A stretch of 5,440 nucleotides of DNA from Syntrophaceae bacterium (GTDB lineage: Bacteria; Desulfobacterota; Syntrophia; Syntrophales; UBA2185). The position numbers and the translations under genes are program-made. The DNA is taken from contig JAFNGM010000113.1 in NCBI GenBank assembly GCA_017885225.1, positions 12,044-17,483 of the forward strand. Reading direction: 5' to 3'. Under the pieces are notes generated by a model. It made no database searches and was not told where the DNA came from. It was given only the letters and a program-made list of their open reading frames with translations. This document shows positions 1 to 5,212 of this stretch, piece by piece (position 1 is the stretch's first letter; each line of letters starts with the position of its first letter).

Positions 1-58
1 TCATCATAATCGAAAAGCACAAAACCAATCCGATTAATGCAACACTCTTTTTCATCAT
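1..58 (-). CDS. pal: Start of a secreted protein, probably the peptidoglycan-associated lipoprotein Pal (partial)
   Basis: Only the first 19 codons are in the window; the gene runs off the left edge. The visible peptide begins with two Met and two Lys, followed by a hydrophobic stretch (SVALIGLVLCFSIMM), which is the n-region and h-region of a signal peptide. The lipobox that would prove a lipoprotein lies outside the window; the Cys at residue 14 sits too early in the hydrophobic core to be a convincing lipidation site. A strong Shine-Dalgarno (GGAGGAGGG, 62-70) lies 7 nt before the ATG at 58; the second ATG at 55 is also usable. The identity as Pal rests on position: in most Gram-negative genomes pal directly follows tolB. 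Pal would anchor the outer membrane to peptidoglycan and bind TolB. The frame stays open upstream to an ATG at 160, but that start has no good ribosome site. A different envelope protein remains possible. Confidence 0.55.
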   Translation of the reverse strand, partial: MMKKSVALIGLVLCFSIMM

Positions 59-61
59 GTA

Positions 62-70
62 CCCTCCTCC
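62..70 (-). promoter_or_regulatory. Strong Shine-Dalgarno for the pal-like gene
   Basis: GGAGGAGGG on the minus strand, ending 3 nt before the ATG at 58, with its GGAGG core 7 nt away. It is among the best ribosome sites in the window. It decides the start at 58 (or 55) over the in-frame ATG at 160, which would add 34 residues ahead of the signal peptide. Confidence 0.75.
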
Positions 71-108
71 CCCAAAATTGGTGAAAAGTAGTTGATAGGA
101 ATAATCAC

Positions 109-123
109 GGGTTTTGTAAACCC
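109..123. repeat. Perfect dyad (GGGTTT-TGT-AAACCC) over the promoter -10
   Basis: A 6-bp inverted repeat with a 3-nt centre covers the proposed -10 element (113-118) of the pal-like gene. A second inverted pair, CCCAAA at 121-126 and TTTGGG at 149-154, overlaps the right arm and flanks the proposed -35 (136-141). Because the dyad lies upstream of the expected transcript start, it would act as DNA (a regulator site) and not as an RNA hairpin for this gene. In tolB read-through RNA it could form a small stem, but there is no U-run after it, so it is not a canonical terminator. Confidence 0.45.
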
Positions 124-141
124 AAACCCATCGAAAGTCAA
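113..141 (-). promoter_or_regulatory. Candidate sigma70-type promoter for the pal-like gene
   Basis: On the minus strand, TTGACT (136-141, 5 of 6 matches to TTGACA) is followed by exactly 17 nt and TACAAA (113-118, 4 of 6 matches to TATAAT). The predicted transcript would begin near 105-107, giving a leader of about 48 nt before the ATG at 58. The 196-nt gap after tolB, long compared with the 8-nt spacing and the overlap among tolQRA, supports a separate promoter. The -10 lies in a perfect dyad (109-123), which might serve as an operator. This is a motif reading only; no experimental support is available from sequence. Confidence 0.5.
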
Positions 142-254
142 CATTAAATTTGGGATTCATTTCTCGTTTCGCCGCACAAGGGATTTGAGGATTCAAGTGT
201 TTGTTACGATTTTTTCTGAACCTAAGAGGTGGAGATTAACCTTGATTACTTGCA

Positions 255-1571
255 TCATTTGAACCGCGGAGACCAGGACGTACTCATGCATCCGCTGGTA
301 TTTTCATACAGTATTCTCAGATTTGACCCATTCGCATTGATCACGCTGATTGTGCTTTTGCCGTTTCCCCTGGAACTAAAGGCAAGGTATCTGCCGTCAG
401 GAGACCAAGACGGAGTTTCATGATCCACATTATCGGCGGTATGCTGCACATTACTGCGGCCATCCTCGTCAATGGAAAATATCTGGAAACGGCCGTTCAC
501 CATGCCTTCATAGGCGATTCTGTTGCCCTTCGGTGACCAGGAAGGGGACGTGTTGTAATTTCCTTCATACGTGAGTCTTCTGATGTTACTTCCGTCTGTA
601 TCCATTATATAAATTTGCGGGGAGCCGGAGCGGTTCGAGACAAAGGCTATCTTCTGATTATCAGGTGACCATGCAGGTGAAACGTCGATGGCATAACTAT
701 TGGTAAGGCGCCTGAAACTTCTTTTCTCAATGTCCATTACGTAAATGTTTTCGCTTCCATCCTTGCTCAGGGTGAGCAGCAGCCTCTTCCCATCCCGTGA
801 CCATGATCCAGCAAGATTTATCCCGTCGAAATTTGCCATCTTTACCGCTGTGGGAGCATTCATCGCTGTTACATATACATCAGGCTTCCCATCCTTATAC
901 GAGGTAAACGCAAGGTATTTACCGTCGGGCGACCATCGGGGCGACATAGTAATAGTTTGGTGTTTGGTTACTCTCGCAAGATCGGTCCCGTCGAAGTTGA
1001 TTGTATGAATATCGGACCCCCGGCCTTTTTTCAGGACAAACGCGATTTTTGTATTAAATACACCCTCATCTCCTGTAAGGGCAGTAAGAATCTCGCTGGC
1101 AAACTTGCGCACCATTACGTTTTTATCTTCAATTTTTCCCGTATATCGTTTCGCAATGATGACATCCCCTTTTACCACATCGAAAAGATAAAAATCCGCA
1201 ATAAGTTCCCTGCCTTTATACTGAAAACTCCCCTTTACCAAGTATTCCGCGCCAATGGCTGTCCAGTCACCAAACCTGATACTCCCCGCAGTTACACCTG
1301 CCCGCTTCGCATCTTCGAGAAACGCTTTTTTGCCGATTATATTAAAGAATCCCGTAAATTCCAGATACTTCCCCAGGGTATCGGAAAACCAGCCGGATAG
1401 ATCTCCCTGGGGGCTATATCCGCTCATTTTTGTAAAATCTGTTATGGCAATGGGAAATTTCTGGAAAGCAGGGGAATCAATGTCGATATATACCTTGCCG
1501 AAGGCATAATATTCCTGAGAAACGACACACATCACGCATACTATGTATATGAATAACTTTAATGATCTCAT
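255..1571 (-). CDS. tolB: Tol-Pal system protein TolB (periplasmic beta-propeller)
   Basis: TolB is the periplasmic hub of the Tol-Pal system; in characterised bacteria it binds Pal at the outer membrane and is released by TolA. From the ATG at 1571 the protein has 438 residues (E. coli about 430). Residues 1-25 form a signal peptide without a lipobox, with cleavage likely near AFG/KV. The segment VYIDIDSPAFQKFPIAI (27-43) is typical of the mature TolB N-terminus, followed by the N-terminal alpha/beta domain to about 165. Six propeller blades follow, with WS(P/R) motifs at W213, 257, 301, 345, 389 and 433, exactly 44 residues apart. The reading frame continues upstream to GTG/TTG codons (1598, 1595, 1592, 1586) behind a GAGAGG at 1598-1603. 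I prefer the ATG because it gives a normal signal peptide and has GGTG 5 nt upstream, but the start is not certain. It lies 61 nt after tolA and is probably co-transcribed with it. Confidence 0.95.
   Translation of the reverse strand: MRSLKLFIYIVCVMCVVSQEYYAFGKVYIDIDSPAFQKFPIAITDFTKMSGYSPQGDLSGWFSDTLGKYLEFTGFFNIIGKKAFLEDAKRAGVTAGSIRFGDWTAIGAEYLVKGSFQYKGRELIADFYLFDVVKGDVIIAKRYTGKIEDKNVMVRKFASEILTALTGDEGVFNTKIAFVLKKGRGSDIHTINFDGTDLARVTKHQTITMSPRWSPDGKYLAFTSYKDGKPDVYVTAMNAPTAVKMANFDGINLAGSWSRDGKRLLLTLSKDGSENIYVMDIEKRSFRRLTNSYAIDVSPAWSPDNQKIAFVSNRSGSPQIYIMDTDGSNIRRLTYEGNYNTSPSWSPKGNRIAYEGMVNGRFQIFSIDEDGRSNVQHTADNVDHETPSWSPDGRYLAFSSRGNGKSTISVINANGSNLRILYENTSGCMSTSWSPRFK
258..1061 (-). repeat. Six 132-nt units encoding the TolB propeller blades
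   Basis: The tryptophan codons of the blade motif fall at 933-935, 801-803, 669-671, 537-539, 405-407 and 273-275, a constant step of 132 nt (44 codons) with no insertion or deletion between blades. Units share the pattern W-S-P-(D/K)-(G/N), then a hydrophobic strand such as YLAF or KIAF, then D-(I/V)-Y and R-(R/V)-(L/T). The DNA has diverged between units, so this is protein-level repetition from ancient duplication, not a recent tandem repeat. The last unit ends at WSPRFK, meaning the chain stops inside the motif, as expected when N- and C-terminal strands together close the propeller. Confidence 0.8.
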
Positions 1572-1632
1572 TTTACACCGTTTCAATATCACCAACACCT
1601 CTCGGACTCATAGTAGTCTGCATGCGACGACG

Positions 1633-2322
1633 TTATCGGAATTCCGCAGAATAGAACCTGATGCCCACGTCGATGCTGCTGTCCCTCATCCATGCCGGAA
1701 AAGGGGGTAAAGGACTCGCCTTCTTGATAGCCTTTAAGGCGGACTCATCAAAATATCTATTTCCCGAGCGCTTTTCAAAACTCACATTCGCAATTGTGCC
1801 ATTTCTCAATATCTGTGTCTGGATGATTGCTTCAATGTTTTCCCTCGGCAATATGCCCGGGGGAAGCGCCCATTGACCCTTAATCCTGGACCAGATTAAC
1901 GCGTAATACTCATGCATTTGCGTGCCGGACTCTGATTCAGACGCCTGTCTCGATGTTGACGACGCGGACTCTGTTCTTTTCCTAATATCGTCGATTGCTT
2001 TATCCACACTGCTGGTCTGCTTTTGGGGCCTGTCTATTCTCCTTATGGGAACAAAAGCATCTGTGTTTTTCCTTAACAACCGGTCACCGGAAAGTGTTCC
2101 TTTTAATTCTTGTGCAATCGCCGACGTCGTTTTTTTCGCCTGAAATTCCATAGAAGAACTGACCAGAGATACTGTGTAGACAGGACCGAATGTCCATCGT
2201 GGAGAGGGAAGGAGGGGTAAAGAAAAAATGAAAACAAGCACAACGGTATGAAGCAACAGCGACAAGAATATCATTTTATTGCGGCCGTTGTCATAATCCC
2301 CCGTCATCCTGTGAAATGTCAT
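1633..2322 (-). CDS. tolA: Short TolA / TonB-family envelope energy transducer
   Basis: The protein (229 residues) would link the TolQR motor in the inner membrane to TolB/Pal. It has a cytoplasmic N-tail, one membrane helix (about 17-38) carrying an S-x-x-x-H motif (S21, H25) matching Ser18/His22 of E. coli TolA that contact TolQ, a short polar periplasmic linker (about 40-137, rich in Ser, Lys, Arg, Gln), and a C-terminal TolA/TonB-like domain (about 138-229) starting at EYYALIWSRIKGQW and including ESALKAIKKASPLPPFP. E. coli TolA has about 421 residues with a long helical domain II; here that domain is reduced to a linker. Start: the ATG at 2322 overlaps the tolR stop (ATGA) and has GAGG at 2330-2333; Met6 is an alternative. 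Position between tolR and tolB supports TolA over a TonB paralogue, since sequence alone does not separate these families cleanly. Confidence 0.85.
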   Translation of the reverse strand: MTFHRMTGDYDNGRNKMIFLSLLLHTVVLVFIFSLPLLPSPRWTFGPVYTVSLVSSSMEFQAKKTTSAIAQELKGTLSGDRLLRKNTDAFVPIRRIDRPQKQTSSVDKAIDDIRKRTESASSTSRQASESESGTQMHEYYALIWSRIKGQWALPPGILPRENIEAIIQTQILRNGTIANVSFEKRSGNRYFDESALKAIKKASPLPPFPAWMRDSSIDVGIRFYSAEFR

Positions 2323-2741
2323 CTTGGTTCCTCTGGCGGTTCTGTGATCATCCCCAGTTTATCAACTCCTGCTTTTCTCACCGCAGACATCACTTCAACC
2401 ACAAATCCATAAGGAACATTCTTGTCAGCCCGCATAAAAACCTCTCTGTCTATCCTGCTTGCAAATATACTTTCCAGTTTTGCACCGAGGTCGGTAATAG
2501 ATATCTTGTTCTTGTTAATAAATATCTCTTTCCCTCCGTTAATAGTCAGTATAAGTTTTTCCTCTGTCACATCTATACTCTTTGATTTCACGCGGGGAAG
2601 GTTTACATCTATGCCCATCTGAAGCATCGGGGCCGTCACCATAAAGATTATTAATAGCACCAGGACGACATCGACAAGAGGGGTGACATTGATTTCAGCG
2701 ATAAGCTTACTTCCATTATTACGTTTCCTGAAAGACCGCAT
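2319..2741 (-). CDS. tolR: Tol-Pal system protein TolR (ExbD family)
   Basis: TolR is the partner of TolQ in the proton-driven inner-membrane motor. The 140-residue chain (E. coli 142) has a basic cytoplasmic N-terminus (MRSFRKRNNGSK), the family signature AEINVTPLVDVVLVLLIIFM (15-34) and a single membrane helix at about 22-42. Asp24 aligns with E. coli TolR Asp23, the proton-pathway residue. The periplasmic ExbD/TolR domain follows and closes with VPYGFVVEVMSAVRKAGVDK near residues 109-128, a usual family ending. The C-terminus is TEPPEEPR, containing a PPE motif. The gene starts 8 nt after tolQ, with GAGG overlapping the region just after the tolQ stop, and its own stop overlaps the tolA start by 4 nt. 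This points to translational coupling and fixed stoichiometry. ExbD is the only serious alternative, and the neighbours make TolR much more likely. Confidence 0.95.
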   Translation of the reverse strand: MRSFRKRNNGSKLIAEINVTPLVDVVLVLLIIFMVTAPMLQMGIDVNLPRVKSKSIDVTEEKLILTINGGKEIFINKNKISITDLGAKLESIFASRIDREVFMRADKNVPYGFVVEVMSAVRKAGVDKLGMITEPPEEPR

Positions 2742-2749
2742 ACAAGCCT

Positions 2750-3499
2750 CTATTTTTTTACATAATATCGTTCAATAATATTTAGTACTTCGGAAGCGAA
2801 GTTATCCATTTCCCCAGACATATCCTTAACCTTATTGAGGTAATAGTTATAAAAAATGACGGCGGGTATGGCAGCGGCGAGACCCGCAGCCGTCGCGATA
2901 AGCGCCTCCGAAATGCCCGGCGCCACCACGGCGAGAGTTGCTGAACCCCGCGTCCCGATACCCCTGAATGTGTCCATGATACCCCATACAGTTCCAAATA
3001 AACCGATGAACGGCGAAGCGCTTCCCGTCGTTGCCAAGAAACTGAGGGTGCTCTCAAGTTTTGTTGCCTCAGCGCTGCACGCTCTGTTGAGAGCCCTCTC
3101 AACATTATCGATCCCTTTCATCTCCAGACTGGGCAGAGATTCATCGGTTTCTTTCACCGTGGGTGACCCCCTCATAACCTTGGTAATCTTGACCAGTTCC
3201 GTATAGCCGGCCTGAAATACTTCCGCAATACTGGAGTGTTTATATTTCTTCGACTCAGGGAAAATATCAGAGAGCTTATTGCTTTTCATGTAGACGTCCA
3301 AAAAAAGATCGTTCTCTTTCTTTACCTTTTTCATGCTCCTGTATTTCATAAAAATAATGGCCCATGATACAACAGAAAAGAAAAGGAGCAAGAGCAACAC
3401 AAATTGTACCATCACTCCTGCATTAACGATCATACTAAACAGACTGCCATGGAACTGTCCTCCAAGGCTTGCGGCGGTCACAGACGTAATCTCTTTCAA
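2750..3499 (-). CDS. tolQ: Tol-Pal system protein TolQ (MotA/TolQ/ExbB family)
   Basis: TolQ is the multi-helix stator of the Tol motor. The 249-residue protein has TM1 at about 29-51 (ending VVSWAIIF), a cytoplasmic domain, TM2 at about 150-177 containing FLATTGSASPFIGLFGTVWG, and TM3 at about 195-218 containing APGISEALIATAAGLAAAIP. Thr170 and Thr203 match E. coli TolQ Thr145 and Thr178, with the same 33-residue separation. Compared with my recall of E. coli TolQ it is 14 residues longer before TM1 and about 11 longer in the cytoplasmic domain (probably the 109-128 stretch, GSPTVKETDESLPS). The start is TTG at 3499: an in-frame TGA at 3512-3514 blocks any earlier start, GAGGAG lies 8 nt upstream, and the next ATG (Met23) would leave a bare N-terminus. 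It heads tolQRAB after a 161-nt gap. Confidence 0.95.
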   Translation of the reverse strand: MKEITSVTAASLGGQFHGSLFSMIVNAGVMVQFVLLLLLFFSVVSWAIIFMKYRSMKKVKKENDLFLDVYMKSNKLSDIFPESKKYKHSSIAEVFQAGYTELVKITKVMRGSPTVKETDESLPSLEMKGIDNVERALNRACSAEATKLESTLSFLATTGSASPFIGLFGTVWGIMDTFRGIGTRGSATLAVVAPGISEALIATAAGLAAAIPAVIFYNYYLNKVKDMSGEMDNFASEVLNIIERYYVKK

Positions 3500-3507
3500 T
3501 TCTTTTT

Positions 3508-3513
3508 CTCCTC
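3508..3513 (-). promoter_or_regulatory. Shine-Dalgarno that fixes the TTG start of tolQ
   Basis: GAGGAG on the minus strand, 8 nt before the TTG at 3499. It overlaps the in-frame stop (TGA, 3512-3514) that closes the frame upstream. Together these make TTG the best start, although the codon itself is a weak initiator that may lower tolQ translation. Confidence 0.75.
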
Positions 3514-3535
3514 ACGCAATTTTTTCACGGGATTA

Positions 3536-3564
3536 CCTGTAATGGAAAAAATTTTCTTTGTCAA
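3536..3564 (-). promoter_or_regulatory. Candidate promoter for the tolQRAB operon
   Basis: On the minus strand a perfect TTGACA (3559-3564) is followed by a 17-nt A/T-rich spacer and TACAGG (3536-3541), which matches TATAAT at only three positions. A start near 3529 would leave a leader of about 30 nt carrying the tolQ ribosome site. The gap between epmA and tolQ (3500-3660) is 161 nt and AT-rich, and no gene or clear terminator is seen in it. The weak -10 means an activator or another sigma factor may be needed, or tolQ may be read through from epmA. Confidence 0.4.
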
Positions 3565-3660
3565 TAGTTTTAGGATAATGTGTCCCTGCAATGGATGTTC
3601 GAAAACGAATAAAATCACCAATGGCCCGATCTCATGAAAAATAAAAAAACAGCATACATA

Positions 3661-4584
3661 TCATCCGAATTCCGGAGTAAACGCAACAACGTCATCGATT
3701 ACAGACGCATTACTAAAAATCATCGCCAATCTGTCCACACCAAGGGCAATGCCGGCTGCATCAGGCATGTTGGCAATATCCTGCAGAAAATGCTCTGCGA
3801 GCGGATATAGTGTCTTATTCATTGAATCCCGATAGTTTTGTACCTTTTCTATCCGCACATGATGTTCTTTCATGTCGGTAAGTTCAGAACATGCGTTCGC
3901 TATCTCCACTCCCCCCATGTACAGTTCGAATCGTTCGGCGACGCCCGGCTCTTCTTCTTTCGCCTTTGCCAAGGTTGCCCCTGAAACAGGATAGTCAAAT
4001 AGAATGGTGGGCCGCCCTGATCCCAGATGCGGTTCGATATGACAGACCATGAACTCATCGAATAAGCCCTCATTCACCGCGTCATCCATCTGTACCGGCG
4101 CATAGCGGGAAAAAGCCTCTCGGACTGAGATTATTTCCCATGGTTTCCTGAAGCTCAGCGTCTTGCCTTGGTAAAGGATAATGTCCCCATACCCAAGATT
4201 ATGGGCAACAGAAATAATCAAATCTTCGCATTCCTCCATCAAAAGGCGATAGTCCATGCCCCGGCAATACCACTCCAGCATGGTAAACTCAGGGAGGTGG
4301 AATGAACCGCGCTCACCGGAGCGGAAACACTTGCAGATTTGGAATATTTTTGGATAACCCGCTGCAAGAAACCGCTTCATGCAGAGTTCCGGAGATGTAT
4401 GCAAATACAGATCGCCACAGGAAACGGCATCAATATGAGGTTCAGGAATGGGTGACGGAACGAGAGAAGGTGTTTCTACCTCTAAATAATCCCTGTTTAC
4501 TAAAAAATCCCGAATGGCATAGATCATTCTGGCACGCGTATGTAAGGCGTCCCGATTTTTTTCCAGTCTCCAATTATCTCTCAT
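3661..4584 (-). CDS. epmA: EF-P--(R)-beta-lysine ligase EpmA (GenX/PoxA/YjeA)
   Basis: EpmA activates beta-lysine with ATP and attaches it to the conserved lysine of EF-P instead of to tRNA. The 307-residue protein is a class II LysRS catalytic core without the anticodon-binding domain (LysRS about 500; E. coli EpmA 325). Motif 1 lies around YLEVETP (33-39); motif 2 is FRSGERGSFHLPEFTMLEWY (87-106); motif 3 is GIALGVDRLAMIF (278-290) with Arg285. The segment GGVEIANACSELTD is the substrate-pocket stretch of the family. Ala280 corresponds to E. coli EpmA Ala298, where LysRS has Gly; that change is known to favour beta-lysine. The ATG at 4584 is 7 nt after the efp stop with AAGGGA (4595-4600) upstream, so translation is probably coupled to efp. 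The nearby aminomutase gene supports EpmA over a LysRS fragment. Confidence 0.95.
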   Translation of the reverse strand: MRDNWRLEKNRDALHTRARMIYAIRDFLVNRDYLEVETPSLVPSPIPEPHIDAVSCGDLYLHTSPELCMKRFLAAGYPKIFQICKCFRSGERGSFHLPEFTMLEWYCRGMDYRLLMEECEDLIISVAHNLGYGDIILYQGKTLSFRKPWEIISVREAFSRYAPVQMDDAVNEGLFDEFMVCHIEPHLGSGRPTILFDYPVSGATLAKAKEEEPGVAERFELYMGGVEIANACSELTDMKEHHVRIEKVQNYRDSMNKTLYPLAEHFLQDIANMPDAAGIALGVDRLAMIFSNASVIDDVVAFTPEFG

Positions 4585-4591
4585 CGGGAGT

Positions 4592-5155
4592 TTATCCCTT
4601 GACCCTTGTAAGATATTCGCCGCTGCGTGTATCGACTCTGATCTTTTCTCCTTCTTCGATAAAAGGAGGCACCTGAATCTGATACCCAGTCTGCAAGGTT
4701 ACAGGCTTTGTTTTACCCGACACAGAATCACCCTTGGCCCATGGTTCGGCTCCGACGACAACCAGATCAACAAAATTCGGCACTGTGACCCCCAATGGCC
4801 TGTCTTCGAAAAAAAGAACTTCTACCTCTAAATTATCGATAAAGAAATTTCTGGCCTCTCCAACTTGCTCTTCGGTGAGAAATACCTGGTCATAACTTTC
4901 ATTATCCATGAAGCAATATTTTTGTTCTTCTTTGTAAAGGAATTGCATCTTTTGCTCCCGGAGGTCCGCCGGCTCAAAAGTATCCGCGGATCGGAACGTC
5001 CTCTCAAACTGAGCTCCCGTGATCATGTTGCGCAGTTTGGACCGGTACAAAGCCTGCCCCTTTCCCGGTTTTACAAAGTTGAATTCCGTAACGATATACG
5101 GCTCATTTTCCAGCTTAATCCTTAAGCCTTTCTTCAAATCACTCGCACTGTACAT
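4592..5155 (-). CDS. efp: Translation elongation factor P
   Basis: EF-P enters the ribosome between the P and E sites and restores peptide-bond formation at consecutive prolines. The 187-residue length is standard. It has the KOW-like N-terminal domain (about 3-62), a central OB domain (about 67-122) and a C-terminal OB domain (about 130-185) ending with VDTRSGEYLTRVKG, the EF-P signature. The loop KPGKGQA (29-35) presents Lys32, equivalent to E. coli Lys34, the site lysylated by EpmA; a Lys here with epmA next door indicates beta-lysylation and not rhamnosylation (which uses Arg). The start ATG at 5155 has AAAGGAG at 5168-5174, a slightly long 12-nt spacing. EF-P itself contains a PPF sequence (163-165). 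It lies between the aminomutase and epmA genes on the same strand, so enzyme and target are probably made together. Confidence 0.97.
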   Translation of the reverse strand: MYSASDLKKGLRIKLENEPYIVTEFNFVKPGKGQALYRSKLRNMITGAQFERTFRSADTFEPADLREQKMQFLYKEEQKYCFMDNESYDQVFLTEEQVGEARNFFIDNLEVEVLFFEDRPLGVTVPNFVDLVVVGAEPWAKGDSVSGKTKPVTLQTGYQIQVPPFIEEGEKIRVDTRSGEYLTRVKG

Positions 5156-5212
5156 GCTGCACCTGCTCTCCTTTCGTTCCGACGAATTCTCCCGTTCGTT
5201 TTCTCAAATTCC

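Noticed and set aside
59..160. In-frame N-terminal extension of the pal-like gene from ATG 160
   Set aside because: It would bury the signal peptide 34 residues inside the protein, its start lacks a good ribosome site, and the proposed promoter would lie within it. The ATG at 58 has a strong ribosome site.
745..1400. Several plus-strand open frames opposite tolB
   Set aside because: They lie fully within tolB on the other strand, show no family motifs, and share repeated LPSGD-like segments that are the reverse reading of the blade motif.
2782..3105. Minus-strand overlapping frame within tolQ, Arg/Trp/Ser-rich
   Set aside because: It is another frame of the well-supported tolQ; its composition is typical of an out-of-frame translation.
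2856..3206. 116-codon plus-strand frame opposite tolQ, rich in Ala, Val and Pro
   Set aside because: It is antisense to the most conserved membrane helices of tolQ. Such shadow frames come from codon bias in the real gene; no ribosome site or family similarity is seen.
3637..3680. Possible intrinsic terminator after epmA (T-rich run on the minus strand)
   Set aside because: The T-run is present, but the only stem nearby is a 4-bp TCCG/CGGA in the last codons of epmA, over 10 nt from the T-run. This is too weak to call.
4302..4676. 124-codon plus-strand frame across the epmA/efp junction
   Set aside because: It overlaps two certain genes on the opposite strand, and its product has no recognisable domain or signal.
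5173..5186. Small hairpin (TTCGT/ACGAA, 4-nt loop) beside the efp ribosome site
   Set aside because: A 5-bp stem rich in A/T pairs is expected by chance in a gap of this size, and it touches only the edge of AAAGGAG. It is not reported as a regulator.
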